Part shown: positions 1 to 6,530 of the stretch, one piece after another
How positions within the stretch are numbered: position 1 is the first letter of the stretch
Layout of the letters: every line of letters begins with the position of its first letter
Source: Betaproteobacteria bacterium HGW-Betaproteobacteria-20
Lineage (GTDB): Bacteria > Pseudomonadota > Gammaproteobacteria > Burkholderiales > Methylophilaceae
Assembly (NCBI GenBank): GCA_002842195.1
Contig: PHCL01000080.1
Span: 1-6,530, forward strand
Length of the DNA: 6,530 nt
Reading direction: 5' to 3'
Position numbers and translations under genes: made by a program
The notes under the pieces: generated by a model
Seen by the model: only the letters and a program-made list of their open reading frames with translations
Told to the model about the DNA's origin: nothing
Databases searched by the model: none

Positions 1-555
1 CCTGATACCTTGAAAGCCCAACACACGGCCTTTCTAACCACAGCTAATGTCTGCTATTCCGACATGGGCAGAGTGATGTGCTCCTTTATTCATGACAGCG
101 TAGGCTGGCATGACACGATCTGCGGCATATCTGATGCAGAAATAATCCAAAATAAATATGGCGTTACAAACTACCAAACACATCGCAACGACATGTACCG
201 CAATGCGAAAGATGGCTTGCTCAATGAGCTCACAAAGCATGGTTTGGGCAAGCGTGATTTGGTGGCAAATATGAATCTGTTTAGCAAAGTCTCGGCAAAT
301 GATGACGGCAATTTAGTTTTTCAGACAGGTAATAGCAAAGCGGGTGATGTGGTGGATTTGCGCTTCGATATGAACGTGCTGGTCGTGTTGTCTACTGCAC
401 CACACCCTTTGGATACAGCCGAAGTGTATCAACCGGCCGATGTCTTATTGACTGCTTGGCACGTAGGCACAGCCGCCGATAATGATGTTTGCCGTAATGC
501 TTGCGAGCAAAATCAGCGCGGTTTTATTAACACAGAACGTTTTTATGCGAATTAG
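1..555 (+). CDS. Urea carboxylase-associated protein 1 (carboxyguanidine deiminase subunit, CgdA-type), 5'-truncated by window edge
   Basis: This is the C-terminal 184 residues of a DUF1989-family protein. The frame is open from base 1 (PDT-LKAQHTAF), and the family's conserved PDTLKAQHTAFLT block begins right at the edge, so the true start lies upstream; the TTG at base 10 is an internal Leu codon. Visible family blocks are YSDMGRVMCSF, GWHDTICG, the NGRD-like segment YRNAKDGLL, GLGKRDLVANMNLFSKV and the C-terminal VLVVLSTAPHPLD. Members of this family pair with UAAP2 as a heteromeric carboxyguanidine deiminase that converts carboxyguanidine to allophanate and ammonia; this is family knowledge. 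The next gene begins 8 bases after the stop, which suggests co-translation of the two subunits. The segment before GWHD reads DSV, whereas the partner subunit has DTC, so a cysteine is absent here. The protein is probably cytoplasmic, with no membrane segment in the visible part. Confidence 0.9.
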   Translation, partial: PDTLKAQHTAFLTTANVCYSDMGRVMCSFIHDSVGWHDTICGISDAEIIQNKYGVTNYQTHRNDMYRNAKDGLLNELTKHGLGKRDLVANMNLFSKVSANDDGNLVFQTGNSKAGDVVDLRFDMNVLVVLSTAPHPLDTAEVYQPADVLLTAWHVGTAADNDVCRNACEQNQRGFINTERFYAN

Positions 556-557
556 GA
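554..557 (+). promoter_or_regulatory. Ribosome binding site of UAAP2 gene
   Basis: AGGA lies 6 bases before the ATG at 564 and overlaps the UAG stop of the UAAP1 gene. This overlap supports the chosen UAAP2 start and translational coupling of the two deiminase subunits. Confidence 0.7.
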
Positions 558-563
558 TAGGCT

Positions 564-1217
564 ATGTTAATTGAAAGTAAGTATCACATTGAACAAGCAG
601 TTTTAAATGAAACCTGTGCCGCGGGCGAGCCTTGGTCTGGTTTAGTAAAACGCGGCCAAACCTTTCGCATCCTTGATTTAGAAGGCAACCAAGCGGTAGA
701 CACCTTGTTTTATAACGCGCATAACGCCGAAGAGCGCTACAGTGCTGTCGATACGATTCAACGCCAAGGGCAAATTTACCTTACAACTGGCTCGGTAATC
801 TACTCCAGTGAGGGTAATCCTATGCTCACTATTACGGCAGATACATGCGGTCGCCATGATACTTTGGGCGGCGCTTGCGCGGCGGAAAGCAACACCGTGC
901 GCTATGCCTTGAATAAACGCCCCATGCATAGTTGCCGCGATAACTTTATGCACGCCATTACGCATTCTGCTTGCGTGCAAGATCGTGAAATCACCAAACG
1001 AGACATCACCGCCAACATCAATTTCTTCATGAATGTGCCCGTGACGCCTGACGGCGGTTTGAGTTTTGCTGATGGTATCTCCGGTGCAGGAAAATATGTA
1101 GAAATGTGCGCCGAGATGGATGTGCTGGTATTGATCTCCAATTGCCCGCAACTCAATAACCCATGTAATGCCTACAACCCTACACCAATTCAGTTATTGG
1201 TTTGGGATGTAGCTTAA
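564..1217 (+). CDS. Urea carboxylase-associated protein 2 (carboxyguanidine deiminase subunit, CgdB-type)
   Basis: A complete 217-residue DUF1989-family protein, paralogous to the upstream UAAP1. Motifs include the N-terminal [19 protein letters not shown] (about 23-41, a substrate-pocket strand shared across the family), NAVDT-type [24 protein letters not shown] (D93, C95, H98, D99, C105), HSCRDNF (C124-R125-D126) and [16 protein letters not shown]. The ending [21 protein letters not shown] is typical of UAAP2. With UAAP1 it should form the carboxyguanidine deiminase that links the carboxylase to allophanate hydrolase; the role comes from family knowledge. The Cys/His residues listed are plausible metal ligands or active-site residues, which is inference. 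The start ATG has an AGGA box 6 bases upstream. The gene is followed not by immediate coupling but by an 89-base gap containing a guanidine riboswitch, so it is translated independently of the carboxylase. It has no signal peptide or membrane segment. Confidence 0.92.
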   Translation: MLIESKYHIEQAVLNETCAAGEPWSGLVKRGQTFRILDLEGNQAVDTLFYNAHNAEERYSAVDTIQRQGQIYLTTGSVIYSSEGNPMLTITADTCGRHDTLGGACAAESNTVRYALNKRPMHSCRDNFMHAITHSACVQDREITKRDITANINFFMNVPVTPDGGLSFADGISGAGKYVEMCAEMDVLVLISNCPQLNNPCNAYNPTPIQLLVWDVA

Positions 1218-1239
1218 ATAGCAAATTTTAGATAAGACA

Positions 1240-1288
1240 CCGTAGAAGGACGACCTACTACGGCAATGAAACAAGTGAGACGACTCGC
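1240..1288 (+). promoter_or_regulatory. Guanidine-II riboswitch (mini-ykkC), two ACGA-loop hairpins
   Basis: Two hairpins with identical ACGA tetraloops lie in the UAAP2-carboxylase gap. Hairpin P1 has outer stem CCGTAG (1240-1245) with CTACGG (1258-1263), an A-A mismatch (1246/1257), inner stem AGG/CCT (1247-1249/1254-1256) and loop ACGA (1250-1253). Hairpin P2 has stem GTGAG (1275-1279) with CTCGC (1284-1288, one G-U pair) and loop ACGA (1280-1283). The linker is 11 bases, 1264-1274. Paired stem-loops with ACGR loops closed by a G-C pair, placed just before a start codon, are the defining consensus of the mini-ykkC/guanidine-II class, in which the two loops contact each other through their CG dinucleotides and each binds a guanidinium ion. 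Genes for guanidine export and for carboxylase pathways are its known targets, and the gene that follows is exactly such a target. Confidence 0.92.
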
Positions 1289-1300
1289 AATGGTGTGAGA
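1284..1300 (+). promoter_or_regulatory. Alternative (OFF) hairpin sequestering the carboxylase ribosome binding site
   Basis: The 3' arm of riboswitch hairpin P2, CTCGC (1284-1288), can also pair with GTGAG (1295-1299) across a 6-base loop. GTGAGA at 1295-1300 sits 6 bases before the ATG at 1307 and is the only Shine-Dalgarno-like sequence there. It is an exact copy of GTGAGA at 1275-1280, the 5' arm of P2, so the two pairings are equal in strength and exclude each other. Ligand binding to P2 would free the ribosome binding site. The base pairing is read directly; the switching direction follows the known ON mechanism of this class. Confidence 0.7.
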
Positions 1301-1306
1301 ATAATT

Positions 1307-4300
1307 ATGTTTAAAAAAGTCTTGATTGCTAATCGCGGTGAAATTTCTTGCCGCATCATACGTACCTTGAAAAAAATGGGCATTAAGTCGGTAGCGATTT
1401 ACTCACAAGCTGATGCTGGTGCGCGCCATGTGCTTGATGCAGATGAGGCAGTTTGCATAGGCCCAGCACCGGCAGCTGAAAGCTACTTGAATGCAGAGAA
1501 AATCCTGCAGGTGGCGATTGAAGCCGGCGCAGAAGCAATTCATCCCGGCTATGGATTTTTATCTGAAAATGCCGACTTTGCCGAGGCTTGCGAAGCGGCA
1601 GGTATTGCCTTTATTGGCCCTACGCCCAAGCAGATGCGTGATTTCGGATTGAAGCACACAGCGCGTGAATTAGCTGATAAAAATGGCGTCCCATTATTGC
1701 CAGGCACGGGCTTACTTGCCGATGTAACAGATGCACGCATTCAAGCGACTAAAATTGGTTATCCCGTGATGTTGAAAAGCACGGCAGGTGGTGGTGGCAT
1801 TGGTATGCAGTTGATCTGGAGCGCAGACGAACTGGATGCTGCGTTTGACTCTGTACAGCGCTTATCGCGTGCAAATTTTAAAGAAACGGGCATTTATTTA
1901 GAGAAATACGTACAAGCTGCGCGGCATATTGAAGTGCAGATTTTTGGTAATGGTTTAGGTAAGGTTATCGCATTGGGTGAGCGCGATTGTTCTGTGCAAC
2001 GGCGTAATCAAAAGGTCATTGAAGAAACGCCCGCGCCACATATTTCTGAAGAAGTACGTCAGGCGCTGTGTGCAACCGCTGTTAAGCTCGGCAGTGCTTT
2101 GCATTACCGCTCAGCAGGCACGGTGGAGTTTGTATATGACAACATAACTAATGACTTTTACTTTTTAGAGGTCAATACGCGTTTGCAGGTAGAACATGGC
2201 GTTACCGAGCTGGTGACAGGCGTGGATTTAGTCGAATGGATGATACGCATAGCCGCCGGCGAAAGTCATGCTTTAGATGGTTATATCCACCGACCTAAAG
2301 GTCATTCGATACAAGTACGACTTTATGCGGAAGACCCTAATAAGAATTTTCAGCCTGCTAGTGGTGTGCTCACAGAGGTGAAATTTTCACCTATCGCACG
2401 CAACGATAGCTGGGTGGAAACGGGTAGCGAGGTTTCGCCGTTCTACGATCCTCTGATTGCCAAAGTATTGGTGCATGCCACAGATCGAGATAACGCCGTG
2501 GCTAAAATGCGCACTGCGCTAGATGAAACGTATTTAAGCGGCATAGAGACCAACTTGGAATACATACGCCAAGTACTGGCAGACACGGTATTCCCTGCCG
2601 GTAAGCAAATTACGCGCTACCTCAATAGCTTTGAATATAAGCCGCAGACGATTGATGTGCAAGATGGCGGCATCATGACGACCATCCAGGATTATCCTGG
2701 CCGCGTGGGCTACTGGGCAGTCGGCGTGCCGCCATCAGGGCCAATGGATCATCTGGCTTTTCGTTTTGCAAACAAGTTGGTGGGTAATGTTGAAGGGGTG
2801 GCTGGGCTAGAAATTACGCTCATTGGCCCTAAGCTTAAATTTAATACCGATGCGGTGATTGCCATTACAGGTGCGCCTATTGAAGCTACACTGGATGGCG
2901 AGCCAATTAGCTTGTGGCAATCGCATCAGGTTAAAGCCGACACTATTCTTAAATTAGGTAAAATTAGTGACGCTGGCTGTCGCGCCTATTTGGCGGTGCA
3001 AGGTGGTTTTGATGTGCCGGATTATCTAGGCAGTAAATCTACTTTTACCTTGGGGCAGTTTGGCGGGCATGGCGGCAGAACATTACGGGTTGGTGATGTG
3101 CTACATCTCACTAAGCAACCTATCTCGGCATATATCGCAAAATCACTCCCTCATAAATTACAGCCAAGCTACACCAATCACTGGGAAATAGGCGTGTTGT
3201 ATGGTCCGCATGGCGCACCAGACTTTTTTACCGATGCAGACATTGAAATGTTCTTCTCTACCGATTGGGGAGTGCATTACAACTCGAATACCACGGGTGT
3301 CAGACTTATCGGGCCTAAGCCACAATGGGCGCGTAAAGATGGTGGTGAAGCTGGTTTGCATCCATCGAACATTCATGATAATGCCTACGCCATAGGTGCG
3401 ATTGATTTCACCGGGGATATGCCTGTGATTTTAGGGCCAGATGGTCCAAGTTTGGGTGGCTTTGTTTGCCCTGCTACTATTATTCAGGCAGAACTATGGA
3501 AAATTGGACAACTTAAAGCGGGCGACAAGATTCGCTTCAAAAAGGTAAGCCAGAAAGATGCCTGTGTCTATGAAAAGTCTCAGAACGCAGTGGTGGCGAA
3601 TCTAGCCGGAGAGCAAGCCAAGCTTATTGTTACAAGTGTTATCAGTCATAGCCCGATCCTGACCGAAATCTCAGAAACTTCAAATCAGATCAAGGTGGTT
3701 TATCGTCAATCAGGTGATAAATATCTATTAATTGAATATGGCGAACTGGTACTAGACATCAACCTACGCTTCCGTGTGCATGCACTGATGCAGTGGTTAG
3801 AAGTTAAAAATGTAAAAGGTATTATTGACCTCACGCCTGGCATCCGCTCTTTACAGGTGCATTTTGAAAGTCTGATATTGCCTGTAAATCGACTTATTCA
3901 GACTCTGCAACTTGCAGAGTCTGAATTACCCAGCATCGATGAGATGGAGGTGCCGACACGTATCGTACATTTGCCACTGTCTTGGGATGACGCGGCTACC
4001 CAGTTAGCGATAGAAAAGTATATGCAATCAGTGCGCAAAGATGCTCCGTGGTGTGACTTTTCATCTGGCCATGCCAGTAATATTGAGTTTATTCGCCGAA
4101 TTAATGGATTAGATAGTATCGAAGACGTTAAGAGTATCGTGTTTGGCGCGAGCTATATGACTTTAGGTTTAGGCGATGTATATCTAGGCGCTCCGGTTGC
4201 CACGCCAGTTGACCCACGTCATCGTTTGGTTACCACTAAATATAATCCTGCACGTACCTGGACACCTGAAAATGCGGTGGGCATCGGTGGTGCGTACATG

Positions 4301-4924
4301 TGTGTCTATGGCATGGAAGGTCCTGGCGGTTATCAGTTTGTTGGCCGCACGATACAAATGTGGAATCGTTGGAATCAAACGGCTGATTTTAAAGACGGTA
4401 AACCATGGTTATTACGTTTCTTTGATCAAATTCGTTTTTATGAAGTAGAGGCGGATGAGCTTTTACAAATGCGTGAAGACTTCCCACATGGGAAATTTCA
4501 ACTGAATATTGAAGAGCAGACTTTCCGCCTAAAAGACTATAACCAGTTTCTAACTAATGAAGCTGATTCTATCAATGCCTTTAAGGCAAAGCAGCAAGCC
4601 GCTTTTGATGAAGAACGAGAGCGCTGGATTGCAACAGGGCAGGCCAATTACAGCAATGAGATTGAGTCGACTGGTGCAGATGAAGCTTTGGATGTGCCGG
4701 TAGGTAGCCGTGCCTTCGTTTCGCATGTAGCGGGTAACCTGTGGCAAATCAAATTCAAAGTCGGTGACTTGGTGAATGAAGGGGATGTAGTGGTGGTGAT
4801 TGAATCAATGAAAATGGAAATTTCAGTGACTGCCACCTGTAGCGGCACAGTAACGCAAATATTATGCAGTGAAGGGATGTCCGTTACTGCAGGTCAAAAT
4901 CTAATCATCATTTCAGAAGGTTAA
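1307..4924 (+). CDS. Biotin-dependent guanidine/urea carboxylase
   Basis: A 1205-residue single-chain carboxylase. Using biotin, ATP and bicarbonate it carboxylates guanidine (or urea) to feed the deiminase and allophanate hydrolase. Biotin carboxylase domain, about 1-440: KVLIANRGE at the N-terminus, ATP-grasp glycine loop around 157-166 ([10 protein letters not shown]), catalytic [10 protein letters not shown] from E288 with R292. Carboxyltransferase, about 449-1080: KipA/AHS2-like part starting [17 protein letters not shown], containing [19 protein letters not shown] (D700), then a KipI/AHS1-like part from about 799 ([14 protein letters not shown]) and the conserved [17 protein letters not shown] at 1003. 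BCCP, about 1130-1205: ESMKMEI with biotinyl Lys K1169, 36 residues from the end. D700 aligns, from memory, with an Asn in fungal urea carboxylase; Asp is reported for guanidine-preferring enzymes. The ATG at 1307 is chosen because the GTG at 1295 lies within the ribosome binding site; [12 protein letters not shown] matches family N-termini. Translation is probably controlled by the guanidine riboswitch upstream. Confidence 0.95.
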   Translation: MFKKVLIANRGEISCRIIRTLKKMGIKSVAIYSQADAGARHVLDADEAVCIGPAPAAESYLNAEKILQVAIEAGAEAIHPGYGFLSENADFAEACEAAGIAFIGPTPKQMRDFGLKHTARELADKNGVPLLPGTGLLADVTDARIQATKIGYPVMLKSTAGGGGIGMQLIWSADELDAAFDSVQRLSRANFKETGIYLEKYVQAARHIEVQIFGNGLGKVIALGERDCSVQRRNQKVIEETPAPHISEEVRQALCATAVKLGSALHYRSAGTVEFVYDNITNDFYFLEVNTRLQVEHGVTELVTGVDLVEWMIRIAAGESHALDGYIHRPKGHSIQVRLYAEDPNKNFQPASGVLTEVKFSPIARNDSWVETGSEVSPFYDPLIAKVLVHATDRDNAVAKMRTALDETYLSGIETNLEYIRQVLADTVFPAGKQITRYLNSFEYKPQTIDVQDGGIMTTIQDYPGRVGYWAVGVPPSGPMDHLAFRFANKLVGNVEGVAGLEITLIGPKLKFNTDAVIAITGAPIEATLDGEPISLWQSHQVKADTILKLGKISDAGCRAYLAVQGGFDVPDYLGSKSTFTLGQFGGHGGRTLRVGDVLHLTKQPISAYIAKSLPHKLQPSYTNHWEIGVLYGPHGAPDFFTDADIEMFFSTDWGVHYNSNTTGVRLIGPKPQWARKDGGEAGLHPSNIHDNAYAIGAIDFTGDMPVILGPDGPSLGGFVCPATIIQAELWKIGQLKAGDKIRFKKVSQKDACVYEKSQNAVVANLAGEQAKLIVTSVISHSPILTEISETSNQIKVVYRQSGDKYLLIEYGELVLDINLRFRVHALMQWLEVKNVKGIIDLTPGIRSLQVHFESLILPVNRLIQTLQLAESELPSIDEMEVPTRIVHLPLSWDDAATQLAIEKYMQSVRKDAPWCDFSSGHASNIEFIRRINGLDSIEDVKSIVFGASYMTLGLGDVYLGAPVATPVDPRHRLVTTKYNPARTWTPENAVGIGGAYMCVYGMEGPGGYQFVGRTIQMWNRWNQTADFKDGKPWLLRFFDQIRFYEVEADELLQMREDFPHGKFQLNIEEQTFRLKDYNQFLTNEADSINAFKAKQQAAFDEERERWIATGQANYSNEIESTGADEALDVPVGSRAFVSHVAGNLWQIKFKVGDLVNEGDVVVVIESMKMEISVTATCSGTVTQILCSEGMSVTAGQNLIIISEG
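3896..3926. repeat. Perfect 15-bp inverted repeat with 1-base centre inside the carboxylase gene
   Basis: ATTCAGACTCTGCAA (3896-3910), centre C (3911), then TTGCAGAGTCTGAAT (3912-3926), the exact reverse complement. It lies in the codons for about residues 864-874 of the carboxylase ([11 protein letters not shown]) in the KipI-like region. The protein shows no obvious insertion here, since the text from [15 protein letters not shown] to EMEVPTR looks of normal family spacing. Function unknown: a strong hairpin in mRNA or single-stranded DNA, a protein binding site, or the product of a template-switch mutation are all possible. Confidence 0.85.
4916..4920 (+). promoter_or_regulatory. Ribosome binding site of allophanate hydrolase amidase gene
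   Basis: GAAGG lies 9 bases before the ATG at 4930, within the last codons of the carboxylase gene. With only 5 bases between stop and start, the hydrolase is likely translationally coupled to the carboxylase and thus indirectly under riboswitch control. Confidence 0.65.
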
Positions 4925-4929
4925 AGAAT

Positions 4930-6264
4930 ATGAACTTACAAATTTCACATCTTCGCAACTTATATCTTTCGGGCGCGCTGACACCTACCAACTTGGTAAA
5001 ACAACTTGATGCAGAAATTGGTACTGAAGATACTCACCATATTTGGATTAGACGCTTACGCTTGGAAGAGCTGTTGGATTATGCCAAAGCGCTTGAAGGA
5101 AAAGACATCGCCAGCTTTCCCTTATATGGTATTCCCTTTGCAATTAAAGACAATATTGATCTAGTAGACATTCCGACAACAGCAGGTTGTCCAGAATACG
5201 CTTACACTCCCACTAAAAGTGCATCGGTGGTACAAAAACTGATTGATGCAGGTGCAATTCCAATCGGAAAAACCAATCTGGATCAATTCGCTACAGGACT
5301 TGTCGGCACACGATCTCCTTATGGCGCATGTAAAAATAGTATTAATCCTGAATATATTTCTGGTGGATCAAGTGCCGGTTCTGCAGTTGCCGTAGCGCTT
5401 GGCATGACCAGTTTTAGCTTGGGTACGGACACAGCAGGTTCTGGCCGCATACCAGCGGCATTTAACAACTTGATTGGGTACAAACCCTCATTGGGATTAT
5501 TAAGTACTTCAGGTGTCGTGCCAGCTTGTCGTACATTAGATTGTGTGTCGATATTTTCTAACAGTCCAGATGATGCTGCCGTAGTACTGCAAAGTGCACA
5601 AGGGTTTGATATTGAAGATGCTTATTCACGTCAAATACCTGTCAATGTGATGCCAAATTTAGGGCCTAACTTTACATTTGGTGTGCCTCGACCCGAACAA
5701 TTAGCATTTTTTGACAATCCTGAAACGCCCATTTTGTTCAAGCAGGCAATTGAAAACTTAGAGAAAATTGGTGGTAAAGCAATTGAAATAGATTTTTCGC
5801 CATTTTTGGAAACAGCTCAGTTGTTGTATGAAGGGCCATGGGTTGCTGAACGTTATGCAGCTATTCGAGAGTTTTTTGATTCGAGACCAGAGGCTATATT
5901 TCCTGTTACCAGACAAATTATCGGTAATGCGAATAAATTTAATGCGGCGGATACTTATACTGCATTTTATAAACTTAAGTCGTTACAACGTAAAGCAGAG
6001 ATGGTGTGGAATGAGGTGGATGTAATTATTACACCTACGGCTGGCACTATATATACCATTGCAGAAGTTGAAGAAAATCCAATTCAAACTAATACTAATT
6101 TGGGCTACTACACTAATTTTATGAATTTATTAGATCTAACAGCAGTTGCTGTGCCAACGGGTTTTCAAAGTAATTCCTTGGGGTTTGGCATCACGCTATG
6201 TGCACCAGCTTTTAGTGATGAAGCATTACTTAATTTGGCTAACCGTTTGTCACTTCAACCTTGA
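4930..6264 (+). CDS. Allophanate hydrolase, amidase-domain subunit (split gene, AtzF-type N-terminal part)
   Basis: A 444-residue amidase-signature enzyme that hydrolyses allophanate, releasing ammonia and N-carboxycarbamate. The Ser-cisSer-Lys triad is complete: K73 (AIKDN), S147 (SGGSSAGS) and nucleophile S171 (GTDTAGSGRIP). The spacings of 74 and 24 residues equal those I recall for AtzF (K91, S165, S189). The motif LYEGPWVAER gives Y300 and R308, the pair that in Kluyveromyces allophanate hydrolase (Y299, R307) is reported to hold the substrate carboxylate, which separates it from other amidases such as GatA or AtzE. Family members normally have about 600 residues, with a C-terminal domain in the same chain. 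Here the chain stops right after the last amidase helix (EALLNLANRLSLQP), and the C-terminal domain is encoded by the next gene in another frame. It overlaps no neighbour, begins 5 bases after the carboxylase stop, and should act in the cytoplasm on the deiminase product. Confidence 0.93.
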   Translation: MNLQISHLRNLYLSGALTPTNLVKQLDAEIGTEDTHHIWIRRLRLEELLDYAKALEGKDIASFPLYGIPFAIKDNIDLVDIPTTAGCPEYAYTPTKSASVVQKLIDAGAIPIGKTNLDQFATGLVGTRSPYGACKNSINPEYISGGSSAGSAVAVALGMTSFSLGTDTAGSGRIPAAFNNLIGYKPSLGLLSTSGVVPACRTLDCVSIFSNSPDDAAVVLQSAQGFDIEDAYSRQIPVNVMPNLGPNFTFGVPRPEQLAFFDNPETPILFKQAIENLEKIGGKAIEIDFSPFLETAQLLYEGPWVAERYAAIREFFDSRPEAIFPVTRQIIGNANKFNAADTYTAFYKLKSLQRKAEMVWNEVDVIITPTAGTIYTIAEVEENPIQTNTNLGYYTNFMNLLDLTAVAVPTGFQSNSLGFGITLCAPAFSDEALLNLANRLSLQP

Positions 6265-6273
6265 AATAGTCCT

Positions 6274-6277
6274 GGGA
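6274..6277 (+). promoter_or_regulatory. Weak ribosome binding site of the allophanate hydrolase C-terminal gene
   Basis: GGGA lies 10 bases before the ATG at 6288, in the 23-base gap after the amidase stop. It is a weak match with long spacing; reinitiation after the nearby amidase stop may contribute. Confidence 0.4.
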
Positions 6278-6287
6278 ATATAAAAAT

Positions 6288-6530
6288 ATGACTACTGAAA
6301 ATAACATTAAAGTCGCTGTCTGCGGCGCACATATGAAAGATTTACCCCTTAACGCCCAACTTACACTACTTGGCGGTACGTATGTGGAAGCAACGCATAC
6401 ATCACCAGACTATAAATTATTCAAATTAAACGGCTTAGTGCCTGCGCGACCAGGTTTGTTAAGAGTAGTTGAAAACGGCAGCGCAGTAGGGGTGGAAATA
6501 TGGCAATTGCCACTAAAGAACTATGGGGAG
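6288..6530 (+). CDS. Allophanate hydrolase C-terminal-domain subunit, separate gene, 3'-truncated by window edge
   Basis: The first 81 residues of a gene open to the window edge, too short for an ORF search but clearly recognisable. IKVAVCGAHMKDLPLNAQL, then GGTYVEATHTSPDYKLF, then GLVPARPGLLRVVENG and VEIWQLPLKNYG are the hallmark blocks of the allophanate hydrolase C-terminal domain (AtzF_C, gamma-glutamylcyclotransferase-like fold). In fused enzymes this domain decarboxylates the N-carboxycarbamate made by the amidase and contributes to oligomer assembly; this is family knowledge. The GAH histidine (H15) probably corresponds to the essential His reported in the yeast-type enzyme, an assignment made from memory. 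The start ATG at 6288 is the first after an in-frame stop (TAG at 6267-6269), so the reading frame is not continuous with the amidase. About 70-90 further residues would be expected beyond the window. Likely co-transcribed with and bound to the amidase subunit. Confidence 0.88.
   Translation, partial: MTTENNIKVAVCGAHMKDLPLNAQLTLLGGTYVEATHTSPDYKLFKLNGLVPARPGLLRVVENGSAVGVEIWQLPLKNYGE

Noticed and set aside
10..12. TTG at 10 as the start of the first gene
   Set aside because: The frame is open to base 1 and the residues across this point (PDT-LKAQHTAF) are a conserved internal block of UAAP1, so the gene starts upstream of the window.
678..1151. 157-codon open frame on the minus strand within UAAP2
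   Set aside because: It is fully antisense to a well-conserved gene, with no recognisable domain; a shadow frame.
1202..1234. Possible promoter (TTGGGA and TAGATA) ahead of the riboswitch
   Set aside because: The -10-like element matches only about half of the consensus and the spacing is off; not supportable without a mapped transcription start.
1240..1263. Hairpin CCGTAG...CTACGG as an intrinsic terminator after UAAP2
   Set aside because: It is not followed by a T-run, and its ACGA loop paired with a second ACGA hairpin fits a guanidine-II riboswitch instead.
1295..1306. GTG at 1295 as an in-frame start of the carboxylase, adding MRII
   Set aside because: The GTG lies inside the GTGAGA ribosome-binding segment, has no Shine-Dalgarno of its own at proper distance, and the family N-terminus matches [12 protein letters not shown] from the ATG at 1307.
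4197..4448. 83-codon plus-strand frame inside the carboxylase, with other short overlapping frames
   Set aside because: The main frame encodes the conserved carboxyltransferase motif there; the alternative frame shows no family features or ribosome binding site.
4481..4494. Short palindrome TTCCCA-CA-TGGGAA in the carboxylase gene
   Set aside because: Six-base arms are near chance expectation in a window of this size and nothing nearby suggests a regulatory role.

Overview
The window is a one-directional operon fragment (all genes on + strand) for nitrogen assimilation from guanidine. In order it holds: the 3' part of a urea carboxylase-associated protein 1 gene (UAAP1, CgdA-type), a complete UAAP2 gene (CgdB-type), an 89-base gap carrying a guanidine-II (mini-ykkC) riboswitch, a large biotin-dependent urea/guanidine carboxylase, an allophanate hydrolase amidase subunit, and the 5' part of a separate gene for the allophanate hydrolase C-terminal domain, which runs off the right edge.

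From established knowledge of these families, the pathway reads: guanidine + bicarbonate + ATP -> carboxyguanidine (carboxylase); carboxyguanidine -> allophanate + NH3 (UAAP1/UAAP2 deiminase); allophanate -> 2 NH3 + 2 CO2 (allophanate hydrolase). Databases usually label such operons 'urea carboxylase'. Three observations favour guanidine here: the UAAP pair, an Asp (D700) at the carboxylase position that I believe is Asn in fungal urea-specific enzymes, and the riboswitch. The riboswitch has two hairpins, each with an ACGA tetraloop. The 3' arm of the second hairpin (CTCGC) can pair equally well with a second copy of GTGAG that overlaps the probable ribosome binding site of the carboxylase, so an ON-type translational switch can be read from the sequence.

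Two further features stand out. Allophanate hydrolase, usually one chain of about 600 residues, is split cleanly at the interdomain linker into two genes with different frames, and no single indel would rejoin them. A perfect 15-bp inverted repeat with a 1-base centre lies inside the carboxylase coding sequence.

The intermediate GC content, tight gene spacing and protein types suggest a proteobacterium. A methylotrophic betaproteobacterium such as Methylophilaceae is my guess, with low confidence. No RNA genes, insertion sequences, CRISPR or terminators were seen. Genes are spaced 8, 89, 5 and 23 bases apart, so no gene-free stretch exceeds 300 bases.
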